Positions 14,525 to 20,638 of a DNA stretch of 46,145 nt are shown in pieces. The position numbers and the translations under genes were made by a program. The notes below the pieces were generated by a model that saw nothing but the letters and a program-made list of their open reading frames with translations, did not search any database and was not told the origin of the DNA. The DNA lies in NCBI GenBank assembly GCA_016214745.1, contig JACRNW010000011.1, forward strand, positions 1-46,145, given 5' to 3'. The stretch comes from Candidatus Falkowiibacteriota bacterium. Lineage in GTDB: Bacteria; Patescibacteriota; Patescibacteriia; XYB2-FULL-38-15. The stretch's first letter is position 1. The number at the start of each line of letters is the position of its first letter.

Positions 14525-14776
14525 ATGTATTATGTTTATTTGCTGAAAAGTTTGGTTAGGCCGTGGCATTACATTGGGTCAACAGATGATTTAAGAATAA
14601 GGTTCGCGGAGCACAATGGCGGGAAGGTAAAATCCACTAAACCGCATCGACCATTTGAGTTAATTTATTATGAGGTTTACGCCAGTAAAACAGCGGTCCG
14701 TGTCAGAGAAGTTGAATTAAAAATAAATAGTCAGCAGCGAGAACTCTTATATAAACGTTTAATAAATTTGTTATAA
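14525..14776 (+). CDS. GIY-YIG domain nuclease-like protein
   Basis: 83 aa from the ATG at 14525 (MYYVYLLKS). Motifs: YYVYLLKS (GIY part), HYIGSTDDLRIRFAEHNGG (YIG part with the catalytic Arg) and FELIYYEVYASKTAVRVREVELK. These are the single-domain URI/UvrC-like GIY-YIG proteins that are abundant in Patescibacteria. The conserved Tyr, Arg and the late Glu region appear present, so a nuclease fold is likely; the target is unknown. It sits between a truncated and a complete tRNA-Glu, and its stop is 4 bases before the intact tRNA, so gene and tRNA are probably on one transcript from the promoter at 14405. An earlier in-frame start inside the hairpin repeat is unlikely. Confidence 0.85.
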   Translation: MYYVYLLKSLVRPWHYIGSTDDLRIRFAEHNGGKVKSTKPHRPFELIYYEVYASKTAVRVREVELKINSQQRELLYKRLINLL

Positions 14777-14780
14777 TTGT

Positions 14781-14854
14781 GCCGCCATCGTCTAGCCTGG
14801 TCTAGGACACATCCCTCTCACGGATGGAACTCGGGTTCGAATCCCGATGGCGGT
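14781..14854 (+). tRNA. tRNA-Glu (CTC)
   Basis: Acceptor GCCGCCA/TGGCGGT (with a G-U first pair), anticodon arm CATCC-CTCTCAC-GGATG with anticodon CTC, and T arm TCGGG-TTCGAAT-CCCGA. CCA is not encoded. Confidence 0.92.
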
Positions 14855-14874
14855 ATTTAAGGTAAAGTTTTATT

Positions 14875-15603
14875 ATGTTCCACGTTTTTTGGCACGATTT
14901 TCTCTACACCCCGCTCTTGAATTTTTTGATTTGGCTTTATAACGGCCCGGCTTTTGGAAATCTGGGCGTGGCCATTATCTATCTGACAATTATTATTCGC
15001 GTTGTTCTTTTGCCTTTCACGGTTGTTTCGGAGCGCAGTAAAATTCTTTACGAAAAGTTGGGCCAAAAAATTGATAAAATCGGACAAGATTTTAAAAATG
15101 ATCCGATTCAGAGAAAAGAGACGATTCGCAAAGTTATGCGGGAACATCGCGTGAGTCCTTGGGCGAAAGTTACGGTGCTCGGCGTTCAGGCCTTGACCTT
15201 GGTTCTTTTGTATCAAGTTTTCATCGGAGGAATTAACGGAAAATTGGGCGACTTGTATTCCTGGGTAGCTCATCCGGATTTTATCAACACTAATTTTTTA
15301 GGTTTTGATTTGGGAGAAGTGAGAAATTTATTTTGGAGCGGCATTGTTGGCGTAGTTCTTTTTTTGGAAATTTTTATTGATTATCGCAGTAAGGAAGGCG
15401 GGATTACTAAATCCGAAGTGGCCTATATGATTTTTTTTCCGGCGGCATGTTTTTTTACCCTTTGGCTTTTGCCGATGGCTAAATCAATTTTTATTTTAAC
15501 TTCAATTTGTTTTTCTTTCCTTGTAATATTTTTTAGGCAAATAATTAAGAAGAAATTTAAAGTTGGAGAGAGCGTGATTGCGGACGGGAAAGTGAAGGCG
15601 TAG
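14875..15603 (+). CDS. yidC: YidC/Oxa1 family membrane protein insertase
   Basis: 242 aa, the short form without the large periplasmic domain of proteobacterial YidC. Hydrophobic segments lie at about 10-24, 33-52, 101-118, 152-170, and two near 180-225. The signature IIYLTIIIRVVLLPF with the conserved Arg (R42) in the first core helix is the hydrophilic-groove arginine. A charged cytoplasmic hairpin follows (SERSKILYEKLGQKIDKIGQDF). It inserts and folds inner-membrane proteins with or without Sec. It starts 21 bases after tRNA-Glu and may share its transcript. A 7-bp terminator hairpin (15633-15651 plus T run) closes the unit. Confidence 0.93.
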   Translation: MFHVFWHDFLYTPLLNFLIWLYNGPAFGNLGVAIIYLTIIIRVVLLPFTVVSERSKILYEKLGQKIDKIGQDFKNDPIQRKETIRKVMREHRVSPWAKVTVLGVQALTLVLLYQVFIGGINGKLGDLYSWVAHPDFINTNFLGFDLGEVRNLFWSGIVGVVLFLEIFIDYRSKEGGITKSEVAYMIFFPAACFFTLWLLPMAKSIFILTSICFSFLVIFFRQIIKKKFKVGESVIADGKVKA

Positions 15604-15632
15604 AAAGCAGATAAACTAAAATATAAATTTTG

Positions 15633-15657
15633 AACCGCGCAATAGCGTGGTTTTTTT
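15633..15657 (+). terminator. yidC terminator
   Basis: AACCGCG (15633-15639) pairs with CGTGGTT (15645-15651) and runs into T7. Confidence 0.7.
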
Positions 15658-15660
15658 AAT

Positions 15661-15719
15661 ACTTCGACTACGCTACGCTTCGCTCAGGAAATAATTATGG
15701 CCTGAGCTTGTCGAAGGTC
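15661..15719. repeat. dispersed repeat (CTTCGACTACGCT ... GGCCTGAGCTTGTCGAAGG)
   Basis: A palindrome-forming pair CTTCGACTACGCT...AGCTTGTCGAAGG. The half TATGGCCTGAGCTTGTCGAA recurs exactly at about 37508-37527, where the two halves are in the opposite order. Confidence 0.7.
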
Positions 15720-15724
15720 GAGTC

Positions 15725-15753
15725 TTGACAAAATTTTAAGAATATGATATAAA
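15725..15753 (+). promoter_or_regulatory. consensus promoter of a GC-rich transcript
   Basis: TTGACA (15725-15730), a 17-base spacer and TATAAA (15748-15753). Confidence 0.8.
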
Positions 15754-15759
15754 GGAAGT

Positions 15760-16234
15760 ACTTGCGGTCGGCGCGTGAAGTTGGAGCTCCGGGTGCGCAC
15801 TCGTCTCCCCTCGCGCCTGCCGCGACCTGCGCTGTTCCAGGCGTCTGCGCAAACTGCGGTCGCTGGATGTCTTCTGCCCAAGGGCGGGGACGGAACAGGT
15901 GCAGAGTCTTTGCCCCACGTGGCGGCTCGGGGGTGGAACCTGAGCCGGGAAATTTACGGTGAGTCGGTGCCACCCGACAAACCAGGCGAACCTGCCACTC
16001 CTGTCTCGACAAGGCGAGAATGTCTTGTCCTAGCAGGTCGTGGAACCCGTGTCCATACCACCATGGCCATAGGCTATCAGGGGCGGCATAATCGGTTTGG
16101 CTGACGGTCCCAACAACAGGGCCCCTTCGGCCAGCCGGTTCCGGACTTCCGAGTGGAGGTCTGCGGTGTCGCAACATTCGCGCCGGACGGAAAGATTGCC
16201 GAGAGGTGGTCAATTCGTCCGGCGCACTTTTTTT
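15760..16234 (+). ncRNA. GC-rich transcript of about 475 nt, probably a large structured RNA
   Basis: A consensus promoter precedes it and a 10-bp terminator stem ends it (GCGCCGGACG 16180-16189 with CGTCCGGCGC 16216-16225, then T run). GC is about 65% in the 60 bases from 15841. Many exact helices can be drawn: GCGACC...GGTCGC around TGCGC/GCGCA (15825-15870), GGCTCGGG/CCTGAGCC (about 15922-15944), ACCTGC/GCAGGT enclosing GACAAG/CTTGTC (15990-16040), GACTTCC-GAGT-GGAGGTC (about 16144-16161). None of the hallmark sequences of RNase P or tmRNA is visible. A GTG frame 15775-16104 (109 codons) exists but lacks a well-placed ribosome site, unlike the other GC-rich cassettes, so an RNA gene is preferred. 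A short orphan protein remains possible. Confidence 0.5.
16180..16234 (+). terminator. terminator of the GC-rich transcript
   Basis: A 10-bp perfect GC stem with an inner helix GATTGCC/GGTGGTC and a tail of seven T. Confidence 0.85.
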
Positions 16235-16244
16235 ATTCCAGACC

Positions 16245-16273
16245 TTGACAAAATTGCTTTTCAGAGTTAGTAT
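16245..16273 (+). promoter_or_regulatory. promoter of the SPFH gene
   Basis: TTGACA (16245-16250), a 17-base spacer and TAGTAT (16268-16273), 47 bases before the ATG at 16320. Confidence 0.65.
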
Positions 16274-16319
16274 TAGCCATAGGGTAGATTTAATTTTTAA
16301 ATCTAAAACAAAACAAAAT

Positions 16320-16901
16320 ATGGCAGATTCCTTAGACAAAATAATGTATTCGTTTGTCGTGGAGGACGTCTTAAAGGGTTTTTTCATCACTGTCCCGCCG
16401 GGTTATGTTGCCTGTGTTTATGATTTGGGCAGGGGAGTCCTGAAAAAAGTTTTGCAGCCGGGATTACACTTAAAAATTCCGTTTTGGCAGAGAGCCAAAT
16501 TGTTTAATACTCAAACGCTGGAATATAATATCAGTAAAGATTTTAATTTAGAAAATATCAGAGCTCTGGGTGATTCGCCGATTGGCTCGGTGACGCTGGA
16601 CAGCAAAAATATCCAGATTGAAGGCACGATTCTTTTACGGCTGGATATGGAACAGATTCCGTACATCTGGCAAAATATCGGTGAGGATTTTGTGGAAAAA
16701 ATCATCCGGCCGACAATTAGAAGCCGGCTCCGCATGATCGCTTCGCTTTATTCCGCCCAGGACATTGTTTCGCTCCAGAGAAATCAAATTGAAGTGGCGA
16801 TCACGAACGAACTGGACAGAATTTTCCATCCGCGGGGAATCCACGTGGAAAACGTTCTCCTCTCGGAGATTGGACATCAGTTTGTTAAAAGTAACGGGTA
16901 A
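16320..16901 (+). CDS. SPFH/band 7 (prohibitin-like) domain protein, C-terminally truncated
   Basis: 193 aa from the ATG at 16320; an earlier in-frame start lies upstream of the promoter and is rejected. Residues 20-185 are a band 7 domain: FFITVPPGYVACVYDLGRGVLKKVLQPGLHLKIPFWQRAKLF, DSKNIQIEGTILLRLD, IIRPTIRSRLRMIASLYSAQDIVS and ELDRIFHPRGIHVENVLLSEI. Prohibitins normally continue after this point with a long coiled coil that makes the ring or cage. Here the frame ends at GHQFVKSNG, exactly where an A/T-rich repeat (GGTAATTAGTAATGGGTAAT, related to 22556-22588) begins. The protein may therefore be a remnant or a non-oligomerising short form. There is no clear N-terminal TM helix beyond the hydrophobic VLKGFFITV stretch. 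Confidence 0.8.
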   Translation: MADSLDKIMYSFVVEDVLKGFFITVPPGYVACVYDLGRGVLKKVLQPGLHLKIPFWQRAKLFNTQTLEYNISKDFNLENIRALGDSPIGSVTLDSKNIQIEGTILLRLDMEQIPYIWQNIGEDFVEKIIRPTIRSRLRMIASLYSAQDIVSLQRNQIEVAITNELDRIFHPRGIHVENVLLSEIGHQFVKSNG

Positions 16902-16920
16902 TTAGTAATGGGTAATTGAT

Positions 16921-16946
16921 AAAAGTAGCCTTGACGGCTGCTTTTT
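16921..16946 (+). terminator. terminator after the SPFH gene
   Basis: AAAAGTAGCC pairs with GGCTGCTTTT around a TTGAC loop. Confidence 0.65.
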
Positions 16947-16973
16947 GGTTTTGTAAAATGGAATTAGCAGTCC

Positions 16974-17002
16974 TTGACATCGATTGCTAACGGTGGTAGA
17001 AT
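16974..17002 (+). promoter_or_regulatory. hrcA promoter
   Basis: TTGACA (16974-16979), a 17-base spacer and TAGAAT (16997-17002). No CIRCE palindrome (TTAGCACTC-N9-GAGTGCTAA) overlaps it. The leader 17023-17070 instead forms three tandem small hairpins: CACCCTAAAGGGTG, GAACTCCCTTTGGAGTTC and AGGATTTATCCT. Confidence 0.7.
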
Positions 17003-17076
17003 GGCGTAATAGTGTTTGATACACCCTAAAGGGTGAACTCCCTTTGGAGTTCAGGATTTATCCTGTAATTTATCGT

Positions 17077-17769
17077 ATGGATTCCAGAAAAACAAAATTG
17101 CTCTTGTCAGTCATTCACGAATATATCAAAAAAGCCACGCCGGTCGCCTCAAAAATGTTGGCCGGGCGGGGCGGTTTTAAAATAAGTTCGGCAACATTAC
17201 GAAATGAAATGGCGGATTTGGAAGAAGAAGGATACTTGGTCCAGCCGCACACTTCCGCCGGCCGGATTCCGACTGAGGCGGGATTTGCCTTTTATCTGGC
17301 CAGTTTATCCGGCAAAGAATCGGCGCTCGACAATAAAGAAAAAAAGGATTTGGAACGGGCGGCGCGAACGGCAGAATTTCCGGAAAAAAGTTTGGCCAAA
17401 GTTTTAGCCGAACTTTCCGAAGAGGCCGTGATTCTGGCTTTCGGAAAAAATGATGTTTACTACACCGGGCTTTCCAATCTTTTCGCCAAGCCGGAATTTC
17501 ACGATCAGGATTTGGTTTATCGGATAGGCGAGGTGGTTGATCATCTGGACGAAATTATAAATGAAATTTTTGAAGAGACAAAAGAGGAAATAAAAGTTTT
17601 AATCGGCAAGAAAAATCCTTTCAGTGCGGATTGCGGCGCCGTGGTTTCAAGATACCGCGGGAAAAATAAGAAAGTCGGACTTGTCGCCGTGCTCGGTCCG
17701 ATTAGAATGGATTACGGAAAAAATATCGCGCTTGTCCGCGAAGTGAAAGATTTGTTAAATAAAATATGA
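17077..17769 (+). CDS. hrcA: heat-inducible transcription repressor HrcA (short form)
   Basis: 230 aa from the ATG at 17077 (MDSRKTKLLLSVIHEYIKKA); the upstream in-frame extension encodes the leader hairpins and is rejected. The N-terminal winged-helix region is typical: ATPVASKMLAGR, ISSATLRNEMADLEEEGYLVQPHTSAGRIPTEAGFAFYL. The GAF-like part is reduced, and the usual end is kept in short form (VVSRYRGKNKKVGLVAVLGPIRMDYGKNIALVREVKDLL). Typical HrcA has about 340 residues, so roughly a third is missing, as in other Patescibacteria. It is expected to repress chaperone genes by binding CIRCE, but I see no CIRCE upstream of hrcA, grpE, hsp20, dnaK or dnaJ here. grpE follows after a repeat. Confidence 0.92.
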   Translation: MDSRKTKLLLSVIHEYIKKATPVASKMLAGRGGFKISSATLRNEMADLEEEGYLVQPHTSAGRIPTEAGFAFYLASLSGKESALDNKEKKDLERAARTAEFPEKSLAKVLAELSEEAVILAFGKNDVYYTGLSNLFAKPEFHDQDLVYRIGEVVDHLDEIINEIFEETKEEIKVLIGKKNPFSADCGAVVSRYRGKNKKVGLVAVLGPIRMDYGKNIALVREVKDLLNKI

Positions 17770-17770
17770 C

Positions 17771-17878
17771 AACGTAGTTGTCATCCTGAGCGAGCCGTAG
17801 CGAGTCGAAGGATCTCCCGCGAATGCGGGTTGCTGGGACAAGCCCAGAGATTCTTCGGCCTTCGGCCTCAGAATGACA
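17771..17878. repeat. palindromic repeat between hrcA and grpE (GTCATCCTGAG ... CTCAGAATGAC)
   Basis: Imperfect inverted ends GTCATCCTGAG and CTCAGAATGAC enclose GAGCGAGCCGTAGCGAGTC-type sequence. Related units lie at 19041-19136 and 22594-22656, so three members surround the chaperone genes. Confidence 0.7.
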
Positions 17879-17888
17879 GTTTAAATTT

Positions 17889-18374
17889 ATGGCAGACGAT
17901 AAGCAAAAACCAGAAGAAAAAAATGATGCGGCGCCCTCGGAACTCGAAGCGTGTAAAAAACAGGCGGAAGAATATTTGAATGGGTGGAAAAGAGCGAAAG
18001 CAGATTATTTAAATCTGAAAAAAGAAAATGAAGCGGCTGGGGCGGAACTGGCGCAATTTGTCGCGGGCGGAATGTTAATGAAATTTTTGCCGATTTACGA
18101 CGGCTTGAAAAAAGCTTGCGCCATGGAAAACAGCGGAGATAAATGGGTTGAAGGAATTTTAAATATCAAAAAACAATTTGAAGAAGTTTTTAAAAAGTTT
18201 GGGGTGGAAGAAATAAAAACTGTCGGAGAAAAATTTAATCCGGAATTTCATGAGGCCGTGAGCCGGCAGAAAAAAGAAGGCGTTGAAGTAGATATGATAA
18301 TTGAAGAAGTTGGCGGCGGATATACAATGCATGGGAAAGTTATTTTGGCGGCCAAGGTGATAGTTAGCGAATAA
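17889..18374 (+). CDS. grpE: nucleotide exchange factor GrpE
   Basis: 161 aa. A charged disordered N-terminus (1-20) and long coiled-coil helix (CKKQAEEYLNGWKRAKADYLNLKKENE) are followed by the four-helix region (FLPIYDGLKKAC...VEGILNIKKQFEEVFKKFGVEEIKTVGEKFNPEFHEAVSRQ) and the beta wing (EEVGGGYTMHGKVILAAKVIVSE). The motif FNPEFHEAV plus GYTMHGKVILAAKV is diagnostic. It is the ADP/ATP exchange partner of the DnaK encoded at 20639. The start follows directly after the palindromic repeat, without Shine-Dalgarno. Confidence 0.95.
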   Translation: MADDKQKPEEKNDAAPSELEACKKQAEEYLNGWKRAKADYLNLKKENEAAGAELAQFVAGGMLMKFLPIYDGLKKACAMENSGDKWVEGILNIKKQFEEVFKKFGVEEIKTVGEKFNPEFHEAVSRQKKEGVEVDMIIEEVGGGYTMHGKVILAAKVIVSE

Positions 18375-18390
18375 TAAAATCTATTTATTT

Positions 18391-18575
18391 TTCTCCCCTT
18401 AAGGTAAGGGGAGATTAAGAGGGGTTATGAATGGTGGATTTTAGTGCCACGGTTCATAACGCCCCCGCCCGCCACGCAAGCCAGCCCCGCCTGCAACGCT
18501 ATGCTTGCATTAGCGGGCAGGTTGCTGGCGTTGCGGGCAGGCCCAGCCCCTCTTATCTTAAGAGGGGTGGTGCTA
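18391..18575. repeat. long dispersed repeat, full copy
   Basis: Starts with TTCTCCCCTTAAGGTAAGGG and ends with AGCCCCTCTTATCTTAAGAG followed by GGGTGG, so the ends are roughly inverted; the middle is rich in GCCCGCC and GCGGGCAGG hairpins. The first 140 bases (18391-18530) recur nearly unchanged at 37353-37491, and a short inverted piece of the family lies at 36455-36495. The middle shares 18 exact bases with an in-frame insert in the SpoU methyltransferase gene. Confidence 0.8.
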
Positions 18576-18617
18576 TTCATAAATTTATCGATTAATTAAA
18601 GAAAGGAGACAGACATT

Positions 18618-19031
18618 ATGCCAATCATAAGATGGAATCCTTGGGAACAATTCGGAGATATGGACAGATTTTTCGAAGAAGGCGCGGGAGGTTTTGTCCC
18701 GGCGTTAGATATTTATCAAACCAAAGACGCGGTAATCGTGGAAACCCCATTAGCCGGAATTGATCCGGAAGATGTGGAAGTTTCCATTGAAAATGATATC
18801 TTGTCCGTCGACGGAAAAACCGAACGGCAAAGCGAGGTTGATGAAAAGAATTTTTACCGCAAAGAAGTCCGCTACGGAAGTTTTCACCGCTCGGTCCGTT
18901 TGCCGGTCGCCGTTCTTGGAGGCAAAGCCGAAGCCAAATCGGAAAACGGAATGTTAAAAATTACAATCCCCAAAGCGCCGGAAGCGAAGAGTAAGGCGAT
19001 TAAGGTGAAGGTTGTAAAAGGAAAAAAGTAA
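18618..19031 (+). CDS. Hsp20 / alpha-crystallin small heat-shock protein
   Basis: 137 aa. N-terminal arm MPIIRWNPWEQFGDMDRFFEE, then the alpha-crystallin domain (about 25-125): FVPALDIYQTKDAVIVETPLAGIDPEDVEVSIENDILSVDGKTE, then FYRKEVRYGSFHRSVRLP and NGMLKITIPKA with the conserved G-x-L, and a lysine-rich tail. Unlike most core genes here it has a good ribosome site (AAAGGAG, about 9 bases before the ATG), suggesting strong expression. It is an ATP-independent holdase that hands clients to the DnaK system encoded around it. No CIRCE is seen upstream. Confidence 0.94.
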   Translation: MPIIRWNPWEQFGDMDRFFEEGAGGFVPALDIYQTKDAVIVETPLAGIDPEDVEVSIENDILSVDGKTERQSEVDEKNFYRKEVRYGSFHRSVRLPVAVLGGKAEAKSENGMLKITIPKAPEAKSKAIKVKVVKGKK

Positions 19032-19040
19032 ATCAAAGGT

Positions 19041-19136
19041 ATGTCATCCCGAGCGAAGTCGAGGGATCCCATCCGCTTGAATATGTCACGGTGTGAGATT
19101 TCTCCACTCGCCTACGGCTCGGTCGAAATGACAAAA
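19041..19136. repeat. palindromic repeat (GTCATCCCGAGCGAAGTCGA ... GTCGAAATGAC)
   Basis: Inverted ends GTCATCCCGAGC...GGTCGAAATGAC enclose a short GC-rich piece; same family as the units at 17771 and 22594. Confidence 0.7.
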
Positions 19137-19145
19137 GAGGAAAAT

Positions 19146-19186
19146 AAAAAAGCGCGCCACCCGGAAGAGTTCCATGGTGACGCGCA
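19146..19186 (-). terminator. terminator of the minus-strand GC-rich cassette
   Basis: On the minus strand GCGCGTCACC pairs with GGGTGGCGCGC and leads into a T6 run. Confidence 0.85.
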
Positions 19187-19218
19187 ATGAACGACGTGGA
19201 GACTGCTGCAGTCCTCCG

Positions 19219-19533
19219 CTACCGGCAGCAGGTCTGCACGAGCGTGTACAGGTTCGCGTCGTGCCACGGCTTGGAGAGCTCGAGCTCGGGCGGCTCCTTG
19301 GCGGTGCGCTTGAGGAAGATGACACCCGTTGCCGCAAAATCGCTTCGCCAGCACGACGGAAGAAATGTCGTTGTTCGATGGAGGCGGAGGTTGTCGTGGT
19401 GGTGCCAATCAACGGCGAAAGAGCCGTCGACCCTCGCATTGCCGACTTCGATCTTGCCGACGATGTTCACGTTGTCAGCGCGGTGTTCGATGATCGTCCG
19501 CCCGGTCAGATCCTTGCTCTGAAGCTCCTGCAT
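19219..19533 (-). CDS. orphan protein of a GC-rich cassette (104 aa)
   Basis: The start ATG at 19533 follows GGAGGAAAAACCG, a full Shine-Dalgarno, which core genes here lack. The protein starts MQELQSKDLTGRTIIEHRAD and has alternating polar/hydrophobic beta-like stretches (NVNIVGKIEVGNARVDGSFAVDWHHHDNLRL), then HRTTTFLPSCWRSDFAATGVIF. No signal peptide, membrane segment or known motif is seen. Codons use far more G and C in third position than the surrounding genes. A 96-base GC-rich leader with hairpins (AGGCTT/AAGCCT, CTCCCC/GGGGAG) lies between promoter and ATG. The unit is independent and opposite in strand to its neighbours. Overlapping plus-strand frames lack these signals. Confidence 0.55.
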   Translation of the reverse strand: MQELQSKDLTGRTIIEHRADNVNIVGKIEVGNARVDGSFAVDWHHHDNLRLHRTTTFLPSCWRSDFAATGVIFLKRTAKEPPELELSKPWHDANLYTLVQTCCR

Positions 19534-19616
19534 CGGTTTTTCCTCCTTCTCGGACGCCAGAACTCCCCGTCCCTCGGGGAGAAAAACGCCCGCAAGCCGT
19601 TCAGGCTTATCAAAAA

Positions 19617-19645
19617 AGCCTATCGCAATAATTTAAAAATGTCAA
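19617..19645 (-). promoter_or_regulatory. promoter of the minus-strand GC-rich cassette
   Basis: On the minus strand TTGACA (19645-19640), a 17-base spacer and TAGGCT (19622-19617). Confidence 0.65.
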
Positions 19646-19723
19646 GAATAATTGTTTGCAGATAAATTGTCCTCCGCCCGAGGCGGAGAACAGAAATTTG
19701 CGGAGAATAAATTCAGATAATTT

Positions 19724-20317
19724 ATGAACGAGGAAGAAAAAGAGTTTTGGGAAAAATTAAAAAGATGGCACCTGGATGACGTAGATATTTGTATTGGAAA
19801 CAATGCTAATTATGCCGCGAGTAAAATGATGTTGACACTGATAGATATTTTGGGTGCTTTCCATGGTGGTATGATACGTTACAAAAGCAAGTATTATGTT
19901 TTGCCTGGCGGAAAAAGAAAACAAAAAAGTAAAACAATAAAAATAGAAGGTAAAAATTATGAACAGACAACAAATAAAGAACAGTTTTTAAGTTTTTTAA
20001 AAAATTATATACATGAATTTTATGAGATCAAGGTAAAACATGGATCTAAAGAGAAGAGGGCAGCCGAAATATTGTATGACCATTTTCGTTGTGGCCTTGT
20101 TCATGAAGGACATTCAAAATTAGGAACGGGTCTGGCAAGAATCAATAATGCTGAGCCGATTATTAATAAAGACGGGTTATTGGTGCTCAATATATTAGCT
20201 TTAAGGGATTTAGTAAGAAGGGCTACATTTAAATTTGAAAAAGATCTTAATAAAGAAAAGATGTTAAAGAGGTGGCGTGAGAGATATAATTTTCTCACTA
20301 AGGAATTCAGATTTTAA
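19724..20317 (+). CDS. hypothetical protein with a HEPN-like RxxxxH motif
   Basis: 197 aa, mostly helical by composition, no signal peptide. The segment ILYDHFRCGLVHEGHS contains R122-x4-H127, the RX4-6H motif of HEPN ribonucleases, at the end of a helix as expected. Before it lies a helix NKEQFLSFLKNYIHEFYEIK and after it NNAEPIINKDGLLVLNILALRDLVRRATFKFEKDL, which would be the next HEPN helices. HEPN proteins act as RNases in toxin-antitoxin, CRISPR and abortive-infection systems. The nearest small gene is a membrane protein 34 bases downstream; no nucleotidyltransferase-type antitoxin is visible. Codon use is A/T-rich, typical of the window. The HEPN assignment rests on the motif and helix order only. 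Confidence 0.6.
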   Translation: MNEEEKEFWEKLKRWHLDDVDICIGNNANYAASKMMLTLIDILGAFHGGMIRYKSKYYVLPGGKRKQKSKTIKIEGKNYEQTTNKEQFLSFLKNYIHEFYEIKVKHGSKEKRAAEILYDHFRCGLVHEGHSKLGTGLARINNAEPIINKDGLLVLNILALRDLVRRATFKFEKDLNKEKMLKRWRERYNFLTKEFRF

Positions 20318-20351
20318 TTTATTTTTTTGCAAATAATTAAACATAAAAAAT

Positions 20352-20621
20352 ATGCCAAACATAAATATTTGGACAATTCTCGGAGTAATAGCAATTATTT
20401 TATTAATAATATTTTGGAAAAAAAGAAGCGCGGTTTGGGGTGGTCTGACAATCGGAATTATTATCGGTGCAATAGTTGCTATTGTCTATCTTATTAGGGG
20501 GAGTGGATTTAATTGGTTTGTTGTTGGTAAGGGTGCGATATTGGGTACGATAGCAGGTTCTATCGCGGAATCATTAGGTATAATTTCTAATTTTCTTAAA
20601 AAGAAAGACAATAAAAAATAA
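20352..20621 (+). CDS. small membrane protein, 89 aa
   Basis: Two or three hydrophobic segments: 6-21 ([16 protein letters not shown]), about 29-48 ([20 protein letters not shown]) and a glycine-rich stretch 55-78 ([20 protein letters not shown]), ending in a lysine-rich tail. The GxxxG-rich third segment suggests helix packing. No family recognised. It follows the HEPN-like gene by 34 bases and precedes dnaK by 17, so it may be co-transcribed with either. Confidence 0.7.
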   Translation: MPNINIWTILGVIAIILLIIFWKKRSAVWGGLTIGIIIGAIVAIVYLIRGSGFNWFVVGKGAILGTIAGSIAESLGIISNFLKKKDNKK

Positions 20622-20638
20622 TTAAAAAAATAAAAACT

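Noticed and set aside
14247-16234. RNase P RNA, tmRNA or SRP RNA for the two structured transcripts
   Set aside because: None of the hallmark strings I know for these RNAs is visible on the plus strand; a covariance-model search would be decisive.
15695-16390. 231-codon minus-strand frame across the GC-rich transcript
   Set aside because: It runs through a terminator, a promoter and the SPFH start region on the other strand, has no ribosome site and no coherent domain.
16981-17076. CIRCE operator upstream of hrcA
   Set aside because: ATTGCTAACGG near 16982 only vaguely resembles a half site and has no inverted partner at 9-bp spacing.
19174-19665. 163-codon plus-strand frame over the minus-strand GC-rich cassette
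   Set aside because: The promoter, GGAGG site and terminator all point to the minus strand; the plus-strand product would end in the leader and promoter region.
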